A DNA stretch of 35,869 nucleotides from Planctomycetota bacterium. Its GTDB lineage: Bacteria; Planctomycetota; Phycisphaerae; UBA1845. A program made the position numbers and the translations under genes. The stretch spans positions 1-35,869 of the forward strand of contig JAJRYY010000225.1 in the NCBI GenBank assembly GCA_024275565.1, read 5' to 3'. Below the pieces are notes generated by a model. That model made no database searches. It was given only the letters and a program-made list of their open reading frames with translations, and was not told the DNA's origin. Numbering within the stretch: position 1 is the stretch's first letter; every line of letters starts with the position of its first letter. Below are positions 1 to 7,822 of the stretch, one piece after another.

Positions 1-1479
1 CCGCAACTGGGGTCAGCCCATTGGGCGCGGTATCAGATCGTCGGGCTAATTGCCTGCGTGTCAGCTTCGATCATTCTGACGCTCCTGTCGTGGCGGCTGC
101 GTCCTCGTACCCATCGCTTGTGGTTTCCGCTGGTGATGCTGCTGAGTGTGATGGTCGGGGTTGTCGGAATCTTCACGGTGGCACCGGGTACGCTGGGTGC
201 AATCCGCTGGGAAATCACGCGGTTTCTGAACCCATCGATCGAAACAACAATCCAGGAGGTGCAACCACTTTTTTCGCTTGATGGCGCGTTTTCAATCGAC
301 CGTGCATGGCGCATGTTCACGACGAGCCTGTTCCTTGTCATACCCGCCATCGCCATGCTCCTCGCTTCGGTGATCCGGGGCGGGCGACCATCGCAGACGC
401 TGTTCCTCATCTGGACGCTGATCGTGTTGATCGCGACGTTGCAGCAAAATCGATATGCCTATTACGCTGCAACCAATGTAGCAATCCTGGCTGCAGCAGT
501 GACAGTCGAGCTGTTGCGATGGATCGGACATCGGCAAGCCCAACGGTGGAAATCGTGGCGAGGACCAGCAGTGTCGATATGTGGCACGCTGGCGTTTCTG
601 GGGCTGATCCTTCCCAATCTCTCACCATCCATTGCGATGGCAGGACGATCGGTCGGGATGCATGACGACTGGTTTTCTGCAATGGCCTGGTTGCGTACGC
701 ATACCCCCGAACCGTTCGGATCACAGGAATACTACAACGGGTTGTATGACGGGATGGCTGGCGATCTGGGCGCGTCGCGTCTGCCCGATTATTCGGTGCT
801 GAGCTGGTGGGATTATGGATACTGGATCATCAACGAAGGGCGTCGCGTACCCAATGCGAACCCCACGCAGGCAGGTGCGGGCGATGTTGCACCCTTCTTC
901 GTCGCCCAGACGGGCATGGAAGCATCGGAGATTGCAGCAAGCCTGGGTGCCCGCTACGTCATTCTGGATTGTCGAATGACCCAGTGGCGCGGGACGCATG
1001 ATACGGAAAACACCGGCAAGCTCGCATCGATCGCAACCTGGGCAGGAATAGATCCCGAGACCCTCTTTGAAACATATTACACCCGCTCCGAAGACGGAAT
1101 ATTGAAACCGGTCGTCGTCTATTACCCCGCATTTTATCGAACCATGTGTGTGCGGATGCTGTTGTTCGGGGGCGGAAAGGTCGTCGCCCGCAACACCACG
1201 GATGTCATCACCTTTGCGATCGAAACGGATGAAAATGGCAGAGAAATGAAGGTGATAGAAAAGGTGGAGCGGTTCGGGTCATATCTTCAGGCGGATCGAT
1301 TTGTGCGGCTGGCGGGGGATCGGTCGCGGCGGATCGCAGGCCTGGACCCATTGGTCACATGCGTGTCGCTGGATCGGCTGACACGGTTTCGCCAGGTATA
1401 TCAATCGCCGACAGTGGTGGCGTCCGGGGGTGGTCGATCAATCTCGTTCGTGCAGATATTTGAGTTCGTGCCCAGGTGA
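1..1479 (+). CDS. STT3/PglB/AglB-like oligosaccharyltransferase, C-terminal part
   Basis: The reading frame is open from base 1, so the gene begins left of the window; the GTG at 58 is only an internal codon. The visible 492 residues contain several hydrophobic segments and then a soluble C-terminal domain. That domain carries SVLSWWDYGYW, which holds WWDYG, the signature of the STT3 family that moves a lipid-linked glycan onto asparagine of secreted proteins. ARYVILD follows about 100 residues later, at a place where family members have a similar strand. The domain faces the periplasm in known members. The frame ends with TGA only 9 bp from the stop of the convergent cytochrome gene, so there is no room for a separate terminator. 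The family call rests mainly on WWDYG and the membrane-plus-soluble layout. The donor glycan and the targets cannot be read from this window. Confidence 0.85.
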   Translation, partial: PQLGSAHWARYQIVGLIACVSASIILTLLSWRLRPRTHRLWFPLVMLLSVMVGVVGIFTVAPGTLGAIRWEITRFLNPSIETTIQEVQPLFSLDGAFSIDRAWRMFTTSLFLVIPAIAMLLASVIRGGRPSQTLFLIWTLIVLIATLQQNRYAYYAATNVAILAAAVTVELLRWIGHRQAQRWKSWRGPAVSICGTLAFLGLILPNLSPSIAMAGRSVGMHDDWFSAMAWLRTHTPEPFGSQEYYNGLYDGMAGDLGASRLPDYSVLSWWDYGYWIINEGRRVPNANPTQAGAGDVAPFFVAQTGMEASEIAASLGARYVILDCRMTQWRGTHDTENTGKLASIATWAGIDPETLFETYYTRSEDGILKPVVVYYPAFYRTMCVRMLLFGGGKVVARNTTDVITFAIETDENGREMKVIEKVERFGSYLQADRFVRLAGDRSRRIAGLDPLVTCVSLDRLTRFRQVYQSPTVVASGGGRSISFVQIFEFVPR

Positions 1480-1488
1480 TCGAGGACG

Positions 1489-3966
1489 TCATCTGGGCGT
1501 TCTGGTGCTGGCATTGCGAAGCGTGGGGGCTGTCAGCAACGTTCGGGAAATCGTCCCGACATGGTAATTGTGACACAGAAGGCAGTTATCGCCTGCCTCG
1601 TCGGGGACGTGGCAGGTGGTGCAGACGGTGCGGTCCATGGGTTGAAAATTGCTTTCAAACGAGGCGTGCGGGTCGGGACTATTGAACGATGCGGCATCGT
1701 TTGCATCCGGGGCGAGTTGATGGCATTGATAGCAGCCATCGTCATCGAGCAGGGCGAAATGCGGGGCATGCGAGAACTGGGTGAAGCGGTGCCGATCCTG
1801 CAAAGGCCGGTATCCGGTCCAGTTTGACAATCGAGTCCCGCCTGGTGTCATGTCAAAGGTGTGGCACTTCCCGCAGGCGCCCGCAGACGTTCTCCGCGAG
1901 AGGGCGTCAAAAAGTAGTCGTGCAGGACCGGTCGGGGAACCGGTCGGGGCATCGGCCAGAACACCGGCGGTCAGGTCAAACCAGGCCTTCAGAAATCGAT
2001 CCGCATGCCCGGTCGGCTTATATCGGAGATGAAAATCAAATGCGTACCAGCCACCGGCTGCGACCCACCGGGAGGGTTCAATCCTCTCTGGCGTACTGAT
2101 TTCCGGTGCGGTATCCACGTCAGCATCACTGGCTGAAGCTTCGTCATCGTCCAGCAGATCGTCATCGTCCAGCAGATCGTCATCGTCGAGCAGATCGTCA
2201 TCGTCGAGCAGATCGTCATCGTCCAGCAGATCGTCATCGTCGAGCAGATCGTCATCCCCTCCAAGAAGATCGTCATCGTCATTGAGCAGTTCATCACCAT
2301 CGCCAAGCAGATCATCATCGCCAGCGAGATCAACGTCATCATCGAGCAGATCGCCGTCATCGAGTAGATCATCATCGAGCAGATCATCGAAATCCTCTGC
2401 CGTTTCGTTCGCATTACCCGGGTGGCCGTCGGAAACGGTCGTTGACGGTGGCAGACCAGGAATCGGCACACGCAAACCTGCAAGGTGTCGAGCGACCTCT
2501 GTGGTCAGGTCGGCGTCCCAACGTTCGATGGCAGACAACACAGTTTCGGAAGCAATCATATGAGTCAGATCAGACCACTGGTCATCGGGCAGACTGCGCC
2601 CAACGACAGACTCGATTCGTGCCCGCAACGCTTCATGGCCACCGAGGTCGAGGTCGTTAAGCAAGGTTTTGACAGACCACGCCAGCCGCTCGACCGCTTC
2701 CAGATCAGCCTCATCCGCATCGCTCAAATCAAGGAGGTCCATCCCGGAAAGGCGTTGCCAATCCGAAACGAAAAAGGGGTCAGACGAAAGCAGGAAGTAC
2801 ATCATGGGCGTCACGCTGCCTTCAGCAAACTCAGGCCAATGTCCAATCGGCACGTCGCGCTCGCGAAGCGTGTCAATGTCCAGACCCGGCATGTTGAGCA
2901 AGGAAAGCGTCTCGCGACGAATGTCAGATGTGTGGCATTCTGCACAGGTCCGATCAAAACTGTTGACGAGCATGTGTTGCCCAGCCGCATCCGCCTGATG
3001 GCAGGTTGTACAGGTATAACGCTCGACCGCACCCAGAACGCCCGATGTCGTGTCGGCAAAGTGCCTGGCGTGAGCGATGTGGTCAAATTGGATGCTCGTC
3101 CGACGCGTGTAAGGATAGCAGGAAAACTCGGGATGCCCCTGAGAGAAGCTTCGGAACTGCATTGCATGACAGGCTTGACACTGCGTACTGCCCATATCGG
3201 CGAGATTGACATCACTTCCGCGATGCTCCTTATGACAGGATGCACAGGCGATGTGCCCGTCAGCGGTTGTAGCGACGTGTGGGACGAGGTTGCCCAGTGA
3301 CAGCGGAAATGGCGCGTCTGATGACATGGCGGATGGCGCACCAGATCGATCTGCGCGAGACGCTGGATCCTGCGAACGTGCAAGGAGTGATTCACCATCC
3401 AGGCCATGCGGCGACAGGGCATTCCCGCCAAGATCATGGCAGCTTAGACATTGATCGCTTTGCTGTGCGTTGGGCGCTGAAGTCGCAACGGCTTCCAGCC
3501 ACGCAAACGGTTCAGTGATGGATGCACCATGGCAGGATTGGCAGGAAGGCTGCAGCGTCCCATGATGCGAGGTGAGCGGGCCGGGCGAGATCAGCCAGGA
3601 CCGCCGCTCAGTCGAGCTTAGTCCCAGAAGGATCGCACCGAACGCGACACAAATACACCACATCGACAGCAATCCCCGCCTGGCGCGAATACTCCGCACC
3701 GGTTGGCATTTCTGAATCGGGCAGCCGCACTGCCCAGCCGGGAGCGGACCCGCATCACATGGCCCTCCAGCGTTTGGCACGCGCGTGCATAACCAGCGAT
3801 CACCCTTGCGGATCGGGACACATTCGGACGTGGCGAGACAGTGACCACGATGGTCCGGACCGATGCGGCAGGGACGCCCCTCGCAGGTGTGCCCGCAAAC
3901 CCATTTCTGCGTCGGACGCTCGTACGCACTGGCGTCGAACGCATAATCCTGCAAACGCCGCATCAC
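1489..3966 (-). CDS. Membrane-anchored decaheme c-type cytochrome with Cys-rich N-terminus and DDDLLD repeat
   Basis: This 825-residue protein has ten CxxCH heme sites: six between residues 142 and about 370 (CQSCH, CLSCH, CASCH, CQACH, CTTCH, CAECH) and four near the C-terminus (CGKCH, CYQCH, CTTCH, CLLCH). There is no cleavable signal. A single hydrophobic segment at about residues 98-116 should leave the first 97 residues in the cytoplasm and the hemes in the periplasm. The cytoplasmic part has ten cysteines in two similar units of the form GxPCxxGPxxxGxC...CxPxR. Residues 526-609 are a D/L-only tandem array that separates the two heme groups. The start is GTG at 3966, overlapping the stop of the upstream cytochrome b fragment, or the ATG one codon later. 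It is the last gene of the electron-transfer island. Function is inferred to be electron transfer between the membrane cytochrome b and a periplasmic partner. It belongs to the loose cytochrome c3/c7-like group, and I know of no named homologue. Confidence 0.85.
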   Translation of the reverse strand: MMRRLQDYAFDASAYERPTQKWVCGHTCEGRPCRIGPDHRGHCLATSECVPIRKGDRWLCTRVPNAGGPCDAGPLPAGQCGCPIQKCQPVRSIRARRGLLSMWCICVAFGAILLGLSSTERRSWLISPGPLTSHHGTLQPSCQSCHGASITEPFAWLEAVATSAPNAQQSDQCLSCHDLGGNALSPHGLDGESLLARSQDPASRADRSGAPSAMSSDAPFPLSLGNLVPHVATTADGHIACASCHKEHRGSDVNLADMGSTQCQACHAMQFRSFSQGHPEFSCYPYTRRTSIQFDHIAHARHFADTTSGVLGAVERYTCTTCHQADAAGQHMLVNSFDRTCAECHTSDIRRETLSLLNMPGLDIDTLRERDVPIGHWPEFAEGSVTPMMYFLLSSDPFFVSDWQRLSGMDLLDLSDADEADLEAVERLAWSVKTLLNDLDLGGHEALRARIESVVGRSLPDDQWSDLTHMIASETVLSAIERWDADLTTEVARHLAGLRVPIPGLPPSTTVSDGHPGNANETAEDFDDLLDDDLLDDGDLLDDDVDLAGDDDLLGDGDELLNDDDDLLGGDDDLLDDDDLLDDDDLLDDDDLLDDDDLLDDDDLLDDDEASASDADVDTAPEISTPERIEPSRWVAAGGWYAFDFHLRYKPTGHADRFLKAWFDLTAGVLADAPTGSPTGPARLLFDALSRRTSAGACGKCHTFDMTPGGTRLSNWTGYRPLQDRHRFTQFSHAPHFALLDDDGCYQCHQLAPDANDAASFNSPDPHASFESNFQPMDRTVCTTCHVPDEAGDNCLLCHNYHVGTISRTLLTAPTLRNASTRTPR
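2141..2392 (-). repeat. 18-bp tandem repeat encoding DDDLLD units
   Basis: On the top strand the unit is close to GTCATCGTCSAGCAGATC. It is nearly perfect from 2141 to about 2260 and more degenerate from 2260 to 2392. It encodes residues 526-609 of the decaheme cytochrome as DDLLDD-type units, with occasional G, E or N. The reading frame is kept throughout. The high identity of the outer copies suggests recent slippage or duplication, and copy number may vary between strains. Confidence 0.9.
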
Positions 3967-4541
3967 CGGATCCCTCCATGAAAGGCGTACACCAGCAGGA
4001 CATGGAAAAACGAAAAAATGAGCAGGCTGTAGGTCGCGGGAATGTGCAGAAACAACCAGTATTTCAGAGCAGCCTGCCCAGCATATTGATAGTCCACATC
4101 ATCCTTAAGCTTGATTAGTTCTGTAATGTCAGCATGGACACAACGCTCGTCATCATTGAGATAGCGGTCCAGAGCAGCGAATTCGCCGAGCAGCGCATGC
4201 CGAGGCCTGTCAGATTCCAGAAGGTGCAGAGCAGTATGCCGGGGCGATTCAAAAAACCGGGCAAGACGCTGCTGGTAGAAATCAGCAAGGGTCGTGGAGG
4301 TGTTTTCCCGCGCAGATTTCAAAATGAGAGATTCGACATCCTCCCGCAGACATCGCAGGATGGTTGGAATACGCTCGAACAGAACTGCTTCTCCGCGACG
4401 CGTCAGGCGCGATGCAAGCCACCGGGAAAGTATCAACCCAGCAACCCCGCTGGCAGCCACAATCAGATACAGCACGAAGAGTACCCATTCCAGCGCACCC
4501 GTAGGAACGCCAAATCGCAGGTGCGACCCGAAAACCACCAT
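3963..4541 (-). CDS. Cytochrome b-like membrane protein, C-terminal part (downstream of in-frame TAG)
   Basis: This 192-residue ORF begins with ATG directly after the TAG that ends the previous ORF, in the same frame. It opens with FGSHLRFGVPTG, a membrane segment with SGVAGLILSR, then a long charged soluble stretch, and ends in a helix with KYWLFLHIP and FFHVLLVYAFHGG. Paired histidines in helices and the SGxxGLxLSR stretch are typical of di-heme cytochrome b-like subunits found with 4Fe-4S and cytochrome c genes. The preceding ORF supplies the missing N-terminal helices, so this is best read as the second part of one roughly 274-residue protein. TAG-ATG adjacency could allow reinitiation and a two-chain protein. 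Alternatively the stop is a mutation or a sequencing error. The GTGA overlap with the decaheme gene points to tight coupling in one operon. Confidence 0.75.
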   Translation of the reverse strand: MVVFGSHLRFGVPTGALEWVLFVLYLIVAASGVAGLILSRWLASRLTRRGEAVLFERIPTILRCLREDVESLILKSARENTSTTLADFYQQRLARFFESPRHTALHLLESDRPRHALLGEFAALDRYLNDDERCVHADITELIKLKDDVDYQYAGQAALKYWLFLHIPATYSLLIFSFFHVLLVYAFHGGIR

Positions 4542-4787
4542 CTAGAACAATCCCAGATACAGGTGGCACTGTAGCCAGGTAGACGCGGACAGCAGCGGGA
4601 TAAAAGGCAATTTTTTCCGCACATTAAACAGCGTCAGAAACAACATCAATACGAGAAGCGTCCAGCCGGAAAGGAAGTTGACATGATACAACGCCACCTT
4701 TCCGAACAGGTGGATCAGCAGAAACAAAGCCGAAACAACCACCACAAATGCAACCCCGACCAAACGTCTTGTAGCGTAGGACATCAT
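4542..4787 (-). CDS. Cytochrome b-like membrane protein, N-terminal part (ends at in-frame TAG)
   Basis: It encodes 81 residues starting MMSYATRRLVG. The ATG at 4787 overlaps the TGA of the upstream cNMP/Fe-S gene by 4 bp (ATGA), so I prefer it to the start at 4904, which lies inside that gene. There are two clear membrane helices (about residues 9-29 and 36-56) and the beginning of a third, WLQCHLYLGLF, which stops at TAG. Read through, that helix continues as MVVFGSH, which places two histidines exactly 14 residues apart in one helix. This is the spacing I recall for b-type heme ligands in this type of subunit. Alone, the 81-residue product would be an incomplete cytochrome. The probable role is quinol oxidation or reduction linked to the Fe-S and multiheme partners (inference). 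Confidence 0.7.
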   Translation of the reverse strand: MMSYATRRLVGVAFVVVVSALFLLIHLFGKVALYHVNFLSGWTLLVLMLFLTLFNVRKKLPFIPLLSASTWLQCHLYLGLF

Positions 4788-6676
4788 CGCTTCAACCACT
4801 CCGCAAGGGTGGGCAGACTGGACATATCGATCCGACGCATCGCATCGTGCGGACAGGCACGCTGGCAGGCAGGACCGCCAGGCTGATCCACGCACAGGTC
4901 GCATTTTGTCGCTTGTTGTATCGGTGTGTTAGAATGTTCGTCCAGAATAAATTGTCCGCTCTTGTCACGAATATCAACCATGCGAATATTGTGATAAGGA
5001 CAATTATTGGCACAAGTGGAGCAACCAATACAGGTCTGATCGTTGATGACCACCTGTCCGTCAAGTTGTTCACGGTGGATCGCTCCCGTCGGACAACCGA
5101 TCATGCAGACCGGGTCCGCACAATGCATACACGCGTTGGCGACCATCAGGTTTCGGTGTTGCAATCCATGACGGATGAAGCGGGGATTGTTGTCATGCGC
5201 ACCGGCACAGGCGCGGACACAGTCGTCGCAACGCGTACAGCGATCGGTATTGATAACCATCGTGGCAGTACCATTGATGAAACGCGTCTCTGTAAGAAAT
5301 TCGAGCAGATCGGCTCCAATATGATCAGCAGGGTCGCGACCGCCGCCCCCAATACCACTGCCTGCGTAGGGTCCAGGCGCTTCGATCGGTTCGGGCAGCA
5401 GATTCTCCGGCAAGGTCGGAAGCACATGTTTTTCCACGACAGACGTGGGGGCAAGCAGAATATCCACATACCCGATCGCGCGCAAGCTGTACTGAAATGG
5501 CACCTGTTCACCCGTCCGCCAGTTGTGTGCGATCTCCTCAAATCCAAACGTCCGACCGCGACCAAGGTAGCTGACCGTCCGATGCCCGTTGCCATACCGC
5601 TGACTCAACCGGGCAAATCCCGCTCGAATGATATACACCCCGTTCGGGTAGTGTCCCTCCTCAGCAATGATCGGTTCGTGCTCAAGGCGAACGGCTGAAC
5701 TCGCTTCCGCTACACTTTTATAAGACGCATACCAGTCGAAATTCCCGAAGGTCTGGAAAATCGTATGGTCCGCAACGTCGCGCGAGGCGCTGTCGTCGAG
5801 ATGGCTGAAAATCGGCGTGGCACGCATCTGAACCTTCAGGCTTCGTTCGCGATACATCCGGTCAATATGCTCACGCAGCGCGTCCGATCGACGTTTGATA
5901 TCCCGAAGACCCTGCCAGCGAATTTCGAGCAGTTCAGCCTCACCTTCAGAAAAAACCGTCGCGGTACGCGGCGTGCGACCCAGCGCGGCAATCTCCCCAA
6001 AGAGATCGCCCTCCTTCGCCTGACCAGAATAAAGCTGAAGCGTTTCGTGCTTGCTCAATATGGAAGCAACATCCTGCAGAAAAACACGCGCGTCAGCAGA
6101 GTCTCCATGACGACGCCCAATACGAGCATCTCCGCCCTGAAGAGAAACCACCGCACGCACCTCAGGATTTGAAGCATTTCGCCAAAGCTGAGACATCGCC
6201 CCGAACAACCCCTTACGCTTCGTGACAGCCCGACCAAGAACCGCAGCAGGTATCTGCGGACTGATGACAATACGCACACGCCCGGAAAGAATGAAAAATG
6301 CAGAGTTACCGTAATCCCCTTCACGAACCACAATGTCGCCGTTCTTCAGCGAGGTGATGCGCGTATCGTTTCGGATGATCTCGCGAAAAGGTACGGAAGA
6401 CGGAAAATGAGACGCGTCAATGTCGCAAAAGGGCCGAATACTCAGAACGCGATCCACATCAACATCCGACATGACACCAAACGGAACATCCCAGCGCCTG
6501 GGACGGGGTGCCCGCTCGCTCGCAGTCCGATCGCTCGTGCGACGCGGACTGCGACGACGATTGTTCTTCCGCCGCTCATCCCTCGGACGACGCGACGCAT
6601 GGTCAGAGTCCCGTCGGCGATCCCTCTTGCGGCGATCGCCACCCCTGCGCCCATCCTGTCCAGATCCGGTTGCCAT
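4784..6676 (-). CDS. cNMP-binding domain protein fused to a four-cluster ferredoxin
   Basis: This is a 630-residue soluble protein. Residues 1-60 are very rich in Arg and Asp/Ser and look disordered. A first cyclic-nucleotide-binding fold at about 100-255 carries FGEIAALGRTPRTATV, close to the phosphate-binding cassette of the family. A second, more degenerate fold lies at about 315-415. The C-terminal 155 residues hold four [4Fe-4S] motifs (CTRCDDCVRAC, CMHCADPVCMIGCP, CIGCSTCANNCP, and CDLC with CQRACP), as in DmsB/NrfC-type electron-transfer subunits. No signal peptide is present, so it should be cytoplasmic and may pass electrons to the membrane cytochrome b encoded next to it. The fusion suggests that electron flow is gated by a nucleotide ligand (inference). 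The ATG at 6676 follows the c554 stop by 3 bp, and the TGA overlaps the next gene by 4 bp. Confidence 0.88.
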   Translation of the reverse strand: MATGSGQDGRRGGDRRKRDRRRDSDHASRRPRDERRKNNRRRSPRRTSDRTASERAPRPRRWDVPFGVMSDVDVDRVLSIRPFCDIDASHFPSSVPFREIIRNDTRITSLKNGDIVVREGDYGNSAFFILSGRVRIVISPQIPAAVLGRAVTKRKGLFGAMSQLWRNASNPEVRAVVSLQGGDARIGRRHGDSADARVFLQDVASILSKHETLQLYSGQAKEGDLFGEIAALGRTPRTATVFSEGEAELLEIRWQGLRDIKRRSDALREHIDRMYRERSLKVQMRATPIFSHLDDSASRDVADHTIFQTFGNFDWYASYKSVAEASSAVRLEHEPIIAEEGHYPNGVYIIRAGFARLSQRYGNGHRTVSYLGRGRTFGFEEIAHNWRTGEQVPFQYSLRAIGYVDILLAPTSVVEKHVLPTLPENLLPEPIEAPGPYAGSGIGGGGRDPADHIGADLLEFLTETRFINGTATMVINTDRCTRCDDCVRACAGAHDNNPRFIRHGLQHRNLMVANACMHCADPVCMIGCPTGAIHREQLDGQVVINDQTCIGCSTCANNCPYHNIRMVDIRDKSGQFILDEHSNTPIQQATKCDLCVDQPGGPACQRACPHDAMRRIDMSSLPTLAEWLKR

Positions 6677-6679
6677 AAA

Positions 6680-7705
6680 TTAAGGCTTGGCCATCCCCTT
6701 GAAATCACCCTCACCCGGAAGCAGCGCATCGACAGCAGCAAACGCACCACCGTCATGGTTCGTCGCAAAACGCTGGGCAGCCGCCGATATCTTCTCAGCA
6801 GCCACCAGCAGTTGATCCTTGGCCTTCAGCGAAATACGCAATTTACCATCGGCCTTACGCGGCAACGCATCCAGAATCTCCTTGATCTCATCCACAGCAG
6901 CAACCGCATACAATGCCTCAACGTCAACCGCCGCCTTCTTCACACGCCGCGCCATAGCCTTCGCATACAACTTCCCCGAAGTCGCCTTCACAACACCACG
7001 CAACCCAAACTCCAGATCCAGCATCCGACCCACCATGTACAAAATACGCTTGCGGGCCTGAGTCGCAGGTCGATTGACCGCACCCTCAATGTAATTGTGA
7101 CGAACCTCACCCTGAGACCACGACAACAACTCAAAGCGACTCCCAGCCGGGTGACCACCCTTGTTCACCAGATCCTCAAACGGAACCGTATGACACCCAT
7201 AACAATTGGCAGCCACATTGTAGATGTTCGACGGTCGAATCATACCCGCCGACGCGCACGATTCCCATCGCGACTCACGATGCGACTCAGATTCAGTTTC
7301 CTTCGTCAAGCCCTTACCATAATCCTGATGAACATCGACCCACGCACGCGCAGGACCATGACAGCTTTCACAGGAAACACCCGAGACAGCCTTGACCTTA
7401 CCACCATCCGATTGACGTGAATAATGACACGTCATACAAAGACGCTCCGTCTTCATCCGCTTGATACCAAGCTTGTCAGCAATCTCGCGGGCCTTGTCAC
7501 GCTTGTGCATCTCGTAAAAAGTCTTGTAATGCCTCGTATCTTTCCACGTCGCATGTTCGGATTTGTGACACTCACCACAACGCTCCGCACCAACCACGTT
7601 CTCAGGATCATAAGCCCAGGCACCACCGGCAAAGAACAACGCGAACACCCAGCCAAACAAAAACGCCAGCTTCACCGTCATTATGCTTCGTTGATTCATC
7701 GTCAT
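6680..7705 (-). CDS. Exported tetraheme cytochrome c, c554-like
   Basis: This protein of about 341 residues has an N-terminal signal peptide: a hydrophobic core LAFLFGWVFALFF, then GGAWA as a likely cleavage site. It has four CxxCH sites (CGECH, CMTCH, CESCH, CYGCH). The first is followed by KSEHATWKDTRHYKTFYEMH, the C..CH...W..S.H arrangement typical of the cytochrome c554/multiheme family. The last third is Lys/Ala-rich, helical and free of heme sites. It should be a periplasmic electron carrier. I chose ATG 7705 because a GGTGA sequence lies a few bases upstream; GTG 7714 and ATGs at 7699 and 7681 are also possible and keep the signal peptide. A 17-bp tandem repeat lies just upstream. Codons here end mostly in G or T, unlike glutamate dehydrogenase on the same strand. 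Confidence 0.85.
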   Translation of the reverse strand: MTMNQRSIMTVKLAFLFGWVFALFFAGGAWAYDPENVVGAERCGECHKSEHATWKDTRHYKTFYEMHKRDKAREIADKLGIKRMKTERLCMTCHYSRQSDGGKVKAVSGVSCESCHGPARAWVDVHQDYGKGLTKETESESHRESRWESCASAGMIRPSNIYNVAANCYGCHTVPFEDLVNKGGHPAGSRFELLSWSQGEVRHNYIEGAVNRPATQARKRILYMVGRMLDLEFGLRGVVKATSGKLYAKAMARRVKKAAVDVEALYAVAAVDEIKEILDALPRKADGKLRISLKAKDQLLVAAEKISAAAQRFATNHDGGAFAAVDALLPGEGDFKGMAKP

Positions 7706-7741
7706 TGCGATCACCGTTCAAAAGAGTACACGTTCTCAGTC

Positions 7742-7809
7742 TTCCGCAACTGCCCCAATGTCGCAACTGCCTCAACAGCACGACTACTTCAACAACACGA
7801 CTGCTTCAA
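7742..7809. repeat. Four tandem 17-bp repeats between the reductase and c554 genes
   Basis: Four abutting 17-bp units lie at 7742-7758, 7759-7775, 7776-7792 and 7793-7809. On the transcribed strand they all start with TTG and share the form TTGRRGYAGTYGYG. The first two units resemble each other most, as do the last two. The array fills most of the 117 bp between the reductase stop and the c554 start. It could be a binding array, an RNA structure that sets c554 expression, or the product of neutral tandem duplication. Confidence 0.85.
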
Positions 7810-7822
7810 AAATCTGTCGATA

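Noticed and set aside
2141..2392. CRISPR-like direct repeats
   Set aside because: There are no spacers; the 18-bp unit is contiguous and encodes DDDLLD in frame.
2485..3300. 271-residue plus-strand ORF
   Set aside because: It is antisense to the decaheme cytochrome, whose CxxCH sites establish the coding strand.
4542..4544. TAG read as pyrrolysine
   Set aside because: No pyl genes are seen in the window, and many other genes here would need a TAG survey; mutation, error or reinitiation is simpler.
6407..7420. 337-residue plus-strand ORF
   Set aside because: It is antisense to the c554 and cNMP/Fe-S genes; the Thr/Arg-rich product has no domain.
7742..7809. Plasmid-type iterons or a replication origin
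   Set aside because: Repeats lie inside a gene cluster with no rep or dnaA gene and no AT-rich unwinding region nearby.
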